Below are positions 30,104 to 38,698 of a DNA stretch of 64,000 nucleotides, piece after piece. The notes under the pieces are model-generated. The model was given only the letters and a program-made list of their open reading frames with translations, ran no database searches and was not told where the DNA came from. This stretch comes from Asparagopsis taxiformis (Eukaryota > Rhodophyta > Florideophyceae > Bonnemaisoniales > Bonnemaisoniaceae). The translations under genes and the position numbers were made by a program. The DNA lies in NCBI GenBank assembly GCA_030407315.1, contig JALQPE010000775.1, positions 39,093 to 103,092 on the forward strand. Reading direction: 5' to 3'. How positions within the stretch are numbered: the stretch's first letter is position 1; each line of letters starts with the position of its first letter.

Positions 30104-33100
30104 TCACGTTGTTGCTCGTCGCACGCGTGCGAAGTATCGAGAGACGCTCTCTTCAGATACGTTCCGGCGGGGTTCCCACGTAGGGTTACGATACCCGACC
30201 CACTTCACGAGGAAGTCTAGGGTGCCGTCATCGTTTACGCGATGGTTGAGTAGGTCGTCTACTACATACGCCGGACCGTCGCGGTTCTTGTCGAGGTCTG
30301 CCTCGGTGGCATCGTATGGCTCCGGCGGGGGCGCGTTCGCCGGCGTTGGCGCGTACGCAACGCGGTCCGAGTTGACACGTTCAACTACGTCTCCTCGTTG
30401 GATGACGAACGTTCGTACGTCGTTACGTAGTACGCGGAACGGTCCCAACGCGTGGTTGCCGAGCTTCGTGCCCTTCGTGGTCCCGTCCGTCGGGTCGATG
30501 AATACGTATTCTCCCGCGCGGATGTTTCGATTCGAGACACGGACTCGTTTGTCGAAATTTCGTTTATAACGTGCCTGCGCGGCCTTCAGCGTTCGATACG
30601 CGTTATCCATCGTTGTGGCGAGCTCACGAACGTAAGTGGCTCGCCCTCCCCCGTCGGGTAGTTCGCGGTTCGTTACCGACGTGTGTAGCGCCAACGGTGG
30701 CGGTGGATTCGTGAGAATCAAATCGAAGGGCGTCGTGCCCGTGCTCGAATGCACATGCGTGTTGTACGCAAACGTTAACGCCGATGCGTATCGATCCCAG
30801 TCGTTCTGGTTTTCGTTCACGTAATTGCGCAGCATCGCCAGGATCGTCCTGTTGTAGCGCTCCACCTGCCCGTTCGTTTGGGGGTGGTACGTCGACGTAA
30901 AGACGTTCGTCACGCCGATTTCGTTGCAGACGCGCTGGAAAAACTTAGCAGCGAACTGCTTTCCGTTATCGCTTATGAGCGTCCGTGGGGGTCCATACGA
31001 GAAGACCCACGCGTTGACGAACGCGCTCGCCACGTTGGCGGAATCGATATTTCGTAGAGGTACGACTCTAGTCAGCTTCGTGAAGCGGTCCGTTATCACG
31101 AGGATAAATCGGTTACCACGCGTGGTCTTCGTAAGCGGACCTAGTATGTCGATACATAGGTCTCGCAGCGGCTCCGTAGCCGGAAATAAACGTAACGGGT
31201 TCGTCCGTTTGCGAAGCTTCACGCGGTTCTTCGCACATCCAACGCAGTTTCGTACCGTTGCGTGGATGTCGGCGGCCATCGCGGGCCAGTAGTACGTCCT
31301 CCGTAGGGTATAGTACATACGCGTTTGCCCGGGATGTCCAGCGAGGACGTGGTGGTGCGTTAACTCCAGCAGCCGCGGCCGTAACGAAGCCGGCACAACG
31401 ATTTGTGTACGTTCCTCATCGTGAGGGTTCCGGCGTCGGAGTAGGCCATCGTGGCCTTCGAAGAATGCAGCGTCCTGCGTCTCGGACTGTCGTGTCAGTA
31501 TCGTTTGACAGAACGCGTCCTCGCGTTGAGCTTCGATAAGCTCGTCCCTCGTAATGGGAAGCTGAACGTCAGCTGGTGGCACGCGTGCCGAATCGTCTTC
31601 AGCAGCGCGCTGTTCGTCGAGGAAATCCGGTTCCTCGTCAAGAACGTCATCGAGCGACGCGTCGCGGTTGAACTCGAGGCCATCGTGGCCAGCCGTCGTG
31701 GCTGATGTTCGTTCATCACGAGTCTCGTTCGACGGGTCGTCGTGACCCCTGGCATTCGTTGCCTTTTTACGTACGGACGTCGTTCGTCCTTGCCCATTTC
31801 GTGTGGGTTGTCGCCGACTGCGAGTCGTCACGAGGACCGCGTCCCCGTACGATGGTACGTCATCGTCGACGGGTCGACCGTCGTCATACGTAGATATCAC
31901 ACGTGATAAAGCGTCAGGTACCTGGTGCACGCGCCCAGGCCTGTACGTGACTTCGAAATCGAATTCGGCAACGCGTAGCCTCCATCGTAGTAGTCGTCCG
32001 GACGCGTCCGTTAACGTCATCAGCCAACGTAAGGCTTCGTGGTCCGTACGTACGGTAAATCGTTGACCCTCTACGTAGGGTCGGAGCGACGTTATCGCCC
32101 AAACGACGGAGTAGCACTCGCGCTCCGTTGCCGAGTAACCGCGTTCGGTTTCGTTAAGGGTCTTCGACCAGTACCCAATCGGCACCCATTCGTTGGGCTT
32201 ATCTTCGTTTTGCTGCTGGAGCAACGTAGCTCCCAGCTGATACGCCGACGCGTCGGTATCGATCATGAACGGACGTCCCGCCTTCGGAAGGTGCAATACT
32301 GGTGGCGACACCAGTATTGTCTTCAACGTTTCGAACGCATTCGTTTGCGCGTCCGTTGGGTTCGTCCAATCGGGGGAAGCGTCCTTCTTCAACATCGTGT
32401 TGAGTGGCCGAGCGATCTCGGCATACGCCTTTACGAAACGGCGGTAAACGTTGGCCGCGCCCAAAAACGATCGACATTGCGTCTTGTCGCGTGGGAACGT
32501 AGCCGTACGAAAGGCTTCCTTGTTCCGAGCTGCGACGTGCAGCTTCCCTGGGGTAATCACGTGCCCCAGGTAGTCAACTCGTGGTTGAAAGAACGAGCAC
32601 TTCGTGAGCTTTAACGTTACTCCCGCTGCGCGTAGCAGGGAAAGCACCTGGTCAACGTGACCCAGGTGAGACTCGAGGTCTTTCGAAAAGACGATTACGT
32701 CGTCTAAGTAGACCAGGCACGATTGCCAACGTACTCCGGAGAGGATGATGTCCAACGTCCGCTGAAACGTAGCGGGGGCATTTCGTAGCCCGAATGGCAT
32801 TCGCACGTAGCGATACGTTCCCATGAAAGACGTAAACGTTGTCTTATCACGGTCCTCGGCGGAGACGGGCACTTGCCAGTAACCGGCGTTACAATCGAGT
32901 GTCGTGAAGATGGCGGCGTCGCCCAACGAATCAAGGCAGTCTTCCATACGAGGAAGCGGGTACGAATCAGCGATCGTTTTCGCGTTCAAACGCCTGTAAT
33001 CGACACAGAAACGTAAGGATCCGTCCTTCTTCGGCACCAACACGATTGGTGACGCCCATTCGCTGGACGCGGGTTCGATAACCCCTTCGTTGAGCATCTT

Positions 33101-34693
33101 CGTGATCTGCTCCTCGGCTATCGTACGTAGAGCCGGACCCTGACGATAGGGCATTGAACGTATGGGCCGCGTGCCCGGTTCGAGTTCGATTCGATGCTCC
33201 GTAGCATTGATTTCGCCGAGGCGTCCGCTCGTCCACATTGACGAATGTGTAGCTAGCATCTCGTTGATGCGCTTTCGTAAATCCTCGTCGTCGAGGTGCG
33301 ACAAATCGATTGTCGACTGCCAATCCGTGGCGGGGTCGTTCCCCTTTTCGTTGACCAACGGGTCTGGCGTTTCGTCGCCCAACCCGTTCGTATTTGTCCG
33401 CGTCGTCGCGTCGACTAGCGGTAGGTTCAAAACCTTCGCGAGGGCTTCGCCGCCCTCACGCTTGAGTGGGACGATTCCCAACGGGGAGCGTACCGCGTAC
33501 GCAATCGTTGCGCCTTTCGGCAATTCGCGGTCCTTCTTCGTGAAGTTCGACACGATGATAGAGAACGTCTCTCTCGGTCCTACGTCGACCACTCCGTTGG
33601 CTATGCGCAGCCCATGCCGGAATTGCACCGACGCTTTCGGTTCGAGGAACACGAGTCCGGTCGCATCCGTCGTCACGTTGACGGTCCGTTGCGACATCGC
33701 CGGTACACGCGTGTACTTCGTCAGGCGAACCGAGAACGTTCGGCTCGGCCGATTCGAGGCCGCGTTACGCTCGCGGCGTTTCGGGTGTTCCACGTTTGGA
33801 TTCGTCTCTTCCCCCTCCTCGTACGGAGTCGTCGTATCGCCCTCCGCGATAATGGGTATCGTATCCCCCCGATGGAGGTCGATTGTCTGCGCTCGACAGC
33901 GTATAGCATCGACATGCTTCGACATGAACGACGTACCCATTATAACGGGAACAGCCAGCGTGTTGGCTACGAAGAATTTTACGCGGAACAGCGAGTTCCC
34001 CAACCTGACACGAAGCAGGATGGCGCCTTCGATAGGCAAACGTCGCCCGTTGGCGTCTCCGAGCTTCGGTAGCTCTTCGTCACGTAGACAGCGGTCGACC
34101 CAGTCGTAGGGTAGTAAACTTGTTCGTATCAAGTTGTAGCCGCTGCACGTATCCATCGCGATGGTAATCGCCCTCATCACGTTGAGGTCTAGTCCGATCG
34201 TTCCGGATACGATATAATGCTTCGACGCAAGTAGGCACGTATGCCCGTCGAGGACCAACGGTTCGGTCCTGACCGGCGCGCGGTCTACGTCTTCGCTAGC
34301 GGTTCGTCGCTTCATCGTGTGAGCCCGTATGGCTTCTTTTGCGTCGACACGCTTCGTATAAGCCGCGTGCTTGGCTTTCTCGCGCTCGGAAGCGTCGTGC
34401 TTCCGGGTAGCGCGTCTCGCTCGTCTGCGAGGCTTCCTCTTCGTGTGAGGTTCGTTCGTCCCGTCGGACTTCGTTTCTTCCCCCACGTCGGGTGTCGTGT
34501 GACTCGAGTTGGCCTTCGCGGCCGTGAGCTTTACGTAACTCTCGTTCATCGGTGAGCCTGCGGAGGACCAATCATCGACGTCGGTCGTCCCCCTTTTACG
34601 TAAGGGTTCAGGCGATGTGGGTGGCTCGTGACCTACATCGCCTGGTCGTTTCCCGGCGCGGGGCCGTTCGACACGTTGTCGTCGTGAGCCCAC
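30104..34693 (-). CDS. pol: Pol polyprotein of Gypsy-inner (chromovirus)
   Basis: Intact frame of 1529 codons, read as a -1 frameshift product of gag. The useful part starts at about 34648. Order: aspartic protease with D181 in DTCSG (the usual form is DTG[SA]); reverse transcriptase with YLDD at 662-665; RNase H with DTDAS near 812 and ATERECY; integrase zinc-binding HHCC domain near 1115-1160; DDE core with the first Asp in IDILGP (about 1181), ISDNGKQF (about 1240) and NGQVERYN (about 1275); and a C-terminal chromodomain (about 1478-1525, FLVKWVGYRNPTWEP). By family, the product reverse-transcribes element RNA and integrates the cDNA, with the chromodomain steering it to modified chromatin. 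No stop or frameshift, so probably active. The Gly-to-Cys change in the protease triad is unusual. Confidence 0.95.
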   Translation of the reverse strand: MGSRRQRVERPRAGKRPGDVGHEPPTSPEPLRKRGTTDVDDWSSAGSPMNESYVKLTAAKANSSHTTPDVGEETKSDGTNEPHTKRKPRRRARRATRKHDASEREKAKHAAYTKRVDAKEAIRAHTMKRRTASEDVDRAPVRTEPLVLDGHTCLLASKHYIVSGTIGLDLNVMRAITIAMDTCSGYNLIRTSLLPYDWVDRCLRDEELPKLGDANGRRLPIEGAILLRVRLGNSLFRVKFFVANTLAVPVIMGTSFMSKHVDAIRCRAQTIDLHRGDTIPIIAEGDTTTPYEEGEETNPNVEHPKRRERNAASNRPSRTFSVRLTKYTRVPAMSQRTVNVTTDATGLVFLEPKASVQFRHGLRIANGVVDVGPRETFSIIVSNFTKKDRELPKGATIAYAVRSPLGIVPLKREGGEALAKVLNLPLVDATTRTNTNGLGDETPDPLVNEKGNDPATDWQSTIDLSHLDDEDLRKRINEMLATHSSMWTSGRLGEINATEHRIELEPGTRPIRSMPYRQGPALRTIAEEQITKMLNEGVIEPASSEWASPIVLVPKKDGSLRFCVDYRRLNAKTIADSYPLPRMEDCLDSLGDAAIFTTLDCNAGYWQVPVSAEDRDKTTFTSFMGTYRYVRMPFGLRNAPATFQRTLDIILSGVRWQSCLVYLDDVIVFSKDLESHLGHVDQVLSLLRAAGVTLKLTKCSFFQPRVDYLGHVITPGKLHVAARNKEAFRTATFPRDKTQCRSFLGAANVYRRFVKAYAEIARPLNTMLKKDASPDWTNPTDAQTNAFETLKTILVSPPVLHLPKAGRPFMIDTDASAYQLGATLLQQQNEDKPNEWVPIGYWSKTLNETERGYSATERECYSVVWAITSLRPYVEGQRFTVRTDHEALRWLMTLTDASGRLLRWRLRVAEFDFEVTYRPGRVHQVPDALSRVISTYDDGRPVDDDVPSYGDAVLVTTRSRRQPTRNGQGRTTSVRKKATNARGHDDPSNETRDERTSATTAGHDGLEFNRDASLDDVLDEEPDFLDEQRAAEDDSARVPPADVQLPITRDELIEAQREDAFCQTILTRQSETQDAAFFEGHDGLLRRRNPHDEERTQIVVPASLRPRLLELTHHHVLAGHPGQTRMYYTLRRTYYWPAMAADIHATVRNCVGCAKNRVKLRKRTNPLRLFPATEPLRDLCIDILGPLTKTTRGNRFILVITDRFTKLTRVVPLRNIDSANVASAFVNAWVFSYGPPRTLISDNGKQFAAKFFQRVCNEIGVTNVFTSTYHPQTNGQVERYNRTILAMLRNYVNENQNDWDRYASALTFAYNTHVHSSTGTTPFDLILTNPPPPLALHTSVTNRELPDGGGRATYVRELATTMDNAYRTLKAAQARYKRNFDKRVRVSNRNIRAGEYVFIDPTDGTTKGTKLGNHALGPFRVLRNDVRTFVIQRGDVVERVNSDRVAYAPTPANAPPPEPYDATEADLDKNRDGPAYVVDDLLNHRVNDDGTLDFLVKWVGYRNPTWEPRRNVSEESVSRYFARVRRATT
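34609..34654 (-). promoter_or_regulatory. -1 ribosomal frameshift signal between gag and pol
   Basis: The slippery heptamer G GGA AAC (34654-34648) is in phase with gag. Three bases later a 10-bp perfect stem (CAGGCGATGT 34644-34635 with ACATCGCCTG 34618-34609) closes a 16-nt loop. The gag stop codon lies within the first stem arm. Slippage by -1 continues in the pol frame. A G-run downstream could pair with the loop to make a pseudoknot. Confidence 0.85.
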
Positions 34694-37035
34694 GAAGCTC
34701 GTTCGTCATCGTGACTCGTTTCCACCTCGAGTGGTGTTTCGTCAGCGGAGGTCGTCACGTAGACTCCGCTGCGGCCATTACGCTGGCCATTTCGTTCGTT
34801 CGCCCACGGGCGGGGGTCACGTCGGTCATTACGAAAGTCGCCGCGGCGCCTGTCGAAGGGCCTTCCCCCGTCACGATTGGGGTTTCGGAGTATCGTAGGC
34901 GGCGTGCCGTACCTCCGCGGGGTCACGTTCCCTCGCTCGCCAGGTCGTTCCTGGTTACGTTTAGCCATTCGTTGGCGGAAGTACTCAGCCTGACGTGGGT
35001 TGCTCTTCACGTGGAAGAGGTAGTACTTGTACGCGAAAAAGATCCGTTGATCTGGCGTCAGACGCGGACACGTAAACGTCGAGTGGCCATCTTCGCGGCA
35101 TGACCAACACGACAGCGTCCAGTAATCATTCGGGATTACGGAGTGCGCCAATTGCGTCTGCTCGCTCGTGAGCTTCGGCACGTCCTCGCATGGACGGTTC
35201 AATCGAGCTTCGAGCTCGTCCGGCTTTTCGTTTGCCGTTTTCGTATCGTTGGGCGGCGGCCCGTTCGTGAAGAGGATCGCCTCCAAATTCTCGGCAACGT
35301 GAACCGCAGCGAGCGACACGTCGTCGTCGTCCCTCGCGGGGATGTTCGGGTTACCATCGTGGTAACTGGGCTCGTTAGCCCGTTCATTACGTAAGTACGC
35401 GGACTCATCGTAGTCCGCGAACTTCCTCGACTCGTGGTCGGAAATAGCCAACGTAGGCTTCACCGGAAACCGCACTTTCGGTTTCGCGGCTGACGCGACA
35501 GCTGCCGTACGTGCACGGAAGGTCGTTCCTTCGGCCGTCGCCAATCGTCTCACAACGGTGAGGTCGTTCCTCTCTCGTTCGGGGAGTGACCGGAGTCGTT
35601 CCGTCACTGCTGCCCGCGTCGAGGGCAGCAAACCACGTACGTAGTGGTGAACGAGGAGTCGATCCGTAAACACGTAGTTACACGCCCGCGTGGCGGTGTC
35701 GAGTCTATCAGCGTACTGATTCTCGTCCTCGTTAGGACTCTGCGTGATCATCGTGACCTTTTCGTAGGCCTCCTGCAGCACGTCGTCTTGCAGGTATCGT
35801 TTGATCAACGCGTTGATTACGTGAGGCCACGAGAACCTCTTCGTCGGATCAGTCGTGATCACACCAGTCGTACACTGGGAATCGTAGAACCGTCGGGCGT
35901 CCCCGTCGAGGAAGAAGTGCAGCGCACGTACTGCCACTCCCTCGCACACTCCGAGTGTGCTGAACCCATCACGTATTTGGGCGAGGAATCCGAGTAACGT
36001 AATCGGATTCCGGCCGGAGAACGGCTTTAACGTAGGGAAAAGTCCCTCCAGCTCACGTTTGAGCTTATGTACGCTTTGACTCTCGTTCACGTAGAGATGT
36101 TCACGTACATCGTTAAGTCGGTACATGCGGTACGACACCACGTTCGCAAATGCGTCGAGCATTGTCGTGTGCTCTGCCAACGCGTGGCAAACGGGTCCGA
36201 GGGCGTTCCCTGGTAAGCGTACCGCGTCGGCACGTTCGTTTTCGTGGACTCGCGTGTCCGTCGTGCCGAACGTACCCAGCCACGGAATGTACGTCTCACG
36301 TGGCGGGGGAGCTCTCGTATCGAATTGCGCAGCACGTGCTGCGTCCGCCGACCGCGCGTGGTCTGGCGTATCGTTAAAACGTAATTGCCTTCGTGGCGTC
36401 TCGTCGGGGTGGGCGATGGCTCGTTGCACTGTCGCCCCCCTTCCGTACGTTGTCGGGGTCGTCGGACCGGGTGTTGGTGGGTATCCTCCCGGAACGGCCG
36501 GGGAGGATTGCGAGTTATAGGCGCGCGAGCCTTCGTAATTCGGATCGCTTCCGCTCGGCGGAGCGGAACGTCCGGCGACGATTTCGTTGAATACTACGAC
36601 AAACGAGTCGAGTCTTCCCTCCACGGCGGAGAGGCGGTTTCGTAAATCTTCGTTTTCCCGTTCGAGGGTCGCTGAGCGTTCACGTAACGCACGAGCTTCG
36701 CGCTCCGAGACTCCGAGTCTCTGCCTTACGGCTTCGTCGACGGCCGCGTCGCTCGCCCTTTCGATGTGACCTCGAAGGTCTTCGTACACTACACGTAGTG
36801 CCGTGGGAGTCACGTTCCCTTCGTTGAGCTGACCGCGCGTTGCGGGGTCCATACTCACGGACTCAAACGGGCTTACCGTACGTGGTAGCTGGCCGATCGC
36901 CTCGATATCCGGCGGGATAGATCGATCAGTCGCGAAGATCGCTTCTGCTGACAAGGCCACGTCGGCTTCGGCGTCCGCTGACGTTGGCAACGGTTGCCTG
37001 GGCGACGCGCTGGAATTCGACACAGCGTAATTCAT
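34633..37035 (-). CDS. gag: Gag polyprotein of Gypsy-inner
   Basis: 800 codons from ATG 37035. Residues 1-110 are an acidic/Ala-rich lead. A coiled-coil-like helix follows near 120-170 (RALRERSATLERENEDLRNRL), then a Pro/Gly-rich linker. The capsid region begins near FSGRNPITLLGFLAQIRDGF and includes FLDGDARRFYDS. The C-terminal zinc knuckle CWSCREDGHSTFTC fits CX2CX4HX4C exactly and precedes an Arg-rich tail. It overlaps pol by 61 bp in a different frame and feeds it through the frameshift signal. By family it forms the virus-like particle and packages RNA in the cytoplasm. Intact. Confidence 0.92.
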   Translation of the reverse strand: MNYAVSNSSASPRQPLPTSADAEADVALSAEAIFATDRSIPPDIEAIGQLPRTVSPFESVSMDPATRGQLNEGNVTPTALRVVYEDLRGHIERASDAAVDEAVRQRLGVSEREARALRERSATLERENEDLRNRLSAVEGRLDSFVVVFNEIVAGRSAPPSGSDPNYEGSRAYNSQSSPAVPGGYPPTPGPTTPTTYGRGATVQRAIAHPDETPRRQLRFNDTPDHARSADAARAAQFDTRAPPPRETYIPWLGTFGTTDTRVHENERADAVRLPGNALGPVCHALAEHTTMLDAFANVVSYRMYRLNDVREHLYVNESQSVHKLKRELEGLFPTLKPFSGRNPITLLGFLAQIRDGFSTLGVCEGVAVRALHFFLDGDARRFYDSQCTTGVITTDPTKRFSWPHVINALIKRYLQDDVLQEAYEKVTMITQSPNEDENQYADRLDTATRACNYVFTDRLLVHHYVRGLLPSTRAAVTERLRSLPERERNDLTVVRRLATAEGTTFRARTAAVASAAKPKVRFPVKPTLAISDHESRKFADYDESAYLRNERANEPSYHDGNPNIPARDDDDVSLAAVHVAENLEAILFTNGPPPNDTKTANEKPDELEARLNRPCEDVPKLTSEQTQLAHSVIPNDYWTLSCWSCREDGHSTFTCPRLTPDQRIFFAYKYYLFHVKSNPRQAEYFRQRMAKRNQERPGERGNVTPRRYGTPPTILRNPNRDGGRPFDRRRGDFRNDRRDPRPWANERNGQRNGRSGVYVTTSADETPLEVETSHDDERASWAHDDNVSNGPAPGNDQAM

Positions 37036-37115
37036 AGACCGTCGTCTGTAGCACGTAGCTTTTCGTTAACGTAAAAGAGCTCAACCTCGTTGGTTGTCGT
37101 TATGCTCGTAGCAAC

Positions 37116-37133
37116 TTCTAGGTCGAGAGACCA
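37116..37133 (-). promoter_or_regulatory. Primer-binding site of Gypsy-inner
   Basis: On the minus strand TGGTCTCTCGACCTAGAA follows the 5' LTR after one base. Identical over 18 bases to the site in Gypsy-outer. Confidence 0.85.
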
Positions 37134-37134
37134 G

Positions 37135-37798
37135 TGTGGAACCACGTTAGTTCTAGAAGTAGCTGGTACGAGCCACGGACACGCTGTCCTTACGAAACGA
37201 AACGAAACGAGCAGTCCACCCGCTGGTGTTTTGACTGTATTGTTAGGTAGGAAGGTAGAGTGGTTAGCGAGTAGACACGAGCGTCACGACGCAACAATCC
37301 ACGCGAGGATTACGTTAGCACACGAGGTGGTACGTCACCGGAGGCGCTCTCGACCAAGCCCGGAGGCACTACACGCAATCAGCCTTACGTGCGGCGATGG
37401 GTAGGGAGTACGCAGCTCGACGGAGACGAAGCCTCGTTAGGCAAAACGTAAACGTAAACGTAGAAGTCAGTCGTAGACTAGAGCCGTTGCTCGATCGTTG
37501 TCTTGTCCCCTTTCCCTCCCGGCACGATGCCAATACCTATATAGCCACGATGGCATCGCTTTACAGTGTAAACACTGCTCGTAACGTCCCCGAATGGGAA
37601 GGGACCTTGTGGGTCACACGTAGGGACCCGTTGGTCCGTTGGCCGTTGCCAATACGTTCGTTGCACACGTGTGCAGGTTGCGCGCGCGCATGCGCCAGCA
37701 ATGTTCGTTCATTGCTGTCGCCGGTCGTATCCGGCGAAATTCGAATTCCGCGGAAAAACGTAAATATTTGCAATTTCGGAATTGCCACGTATACTACA
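37135..37798 (-). repeat. 5' LTR of Gypsy-inner
   Basis: Mate of 24320-24984. In element sense it begins TGTAGTATACG at 37798 and ends GGTTCCACA at 37135. It is followed on the plus strand by the CCAGG target duplicate. Confidence 0.95.
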
Positions 37799-37803
37799 CC
37801 AGG

Positions 37804-38650
37804 CCATCAATCGTTGTGGTAATGTCCACTCGCCGGAAGAAGTCATCACCTTATACATCGACGGCCTGAACTCCGCGATCAGGGCCATTGTCGCCCGACA
37901 CCGTGAGTCACACCGCCGTTCAACTTATTTGGACGTTGTGCAATATGCAGAAGCCGAGGGAAGCGCAGTTCGCGCACGTGACAAGCGATTTGTACCTTCT
38001 CCCAGACGTGAAAGCCGCCCAGGGTTGCGTACAGTTGGACTGATTCAGTCAGGCGAAGACATTCATTCATCATCCACCTCCGATGTCATCCCAATTAGGA
38101 GTGATCAAACCCCGTTGGACCAAGTGAACATCTTGCAACAGGAGAGGCTTTTTGAAGACGAATCGTCCACAACGTATCCTACCGAATCGGTATCGGTGGA
38201 CCCTACCTTCTCATCAACAATCAAGCTAACCGGTTGGTGCAGGCTCCGAAGATCCCTCACATGCCGCAGGGTGTCCGCAGCCGTCCAGGATGGGTTGATC
38301 GCCAGTCCCCTACCATTAACCGGATTGGTAACCCTTCTCTGGATCAGAGGTCACAGCACATTATATGCCACGAGTGCTACAAGCCGGGACACATATCCCC
38401 GCAATGTGTGTTGCCACTCCGCGAGATTCGCCAGGTTCTGGTCAACTACGAGGGCCTCTCTCCGTCTTTGAAGCTCTCTGTACCGGCTACATCGTATCAC
38501 CGAGTACGCTCCGCCCTGAATCTGGATCAGCAGGTACAAGAGGATAAGGGTAACCCTTCCAAAGCACCTTCAGTAATGGGCTGCTCACATCCTAAGGATA
38601 ACAGCCGGCAGGATTCAACTGCCAATGCCACCCCCGATTTGGGAAACTAA
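37804..38650 (+). pseudogene. gag: gag of Gypsy-outer, 3' part
   Basis: Resumes the capsid reading after the nested insertion (CGNVHSPEEVITLYIDGLNS). After a frame change it contains the zinc knuckle CHECYKPGHISPQC (CX2CX4HX4C) and ends TTG GGA AAC TAA at 38650. It is the downstream half of the gag that begins at 23140. Confidence 0.85.
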
Positions 38651-38698
38651 TGAGGGAGGTCTCATCAAAGGACAGTGATACAATCACTGCCGCCTCCC
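38641..38698 (+). promoter_or_regulatory. -1 frameshift signal of Gypsy-outer
   Basis: G GGA AAC at 38641-38647 in gag phase, immediately before the gag stop TAA. Six bases further is a stem-loop with outer stem GGGAGG (38654-38659)/CCTCCC (38693-38698) and inner stem CAGTGAT (38673-38679)/ATCACTG (38683-38689). The -1 frame leads into the protease ORF. Same heptamer as Gypsy-inner. Confidence 0.8.

Larger units (their letters stand above)
24320..37798 (-). mobile_element. Gypsy-inner: recent, apparently complete chromovirus with an antisense gene
   Basis: A 13.5-kb element on the minus strand. It has TG...CA-type ends and a 5-bp target duplication CCAGG (24315-24319 and 37799-37803). The LTRs of 665 and 664 bp differ, as far as I can read, by one base. 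Order along the element: 5' LTR 37798-37135, primer-binding site, gag, -1 frameshift signal, pol with chromodomain, about 2.3 kb non-coding, antisense ORF, polypurine tract, 3' LTR 24984-24320. gag and pol are uninterrupted. All evidence points to a very young insertion into the gag of Gypsy-outer. The length is large for a gypsy element because of the 3' antisense module and spacer. Confidence 0.95.
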
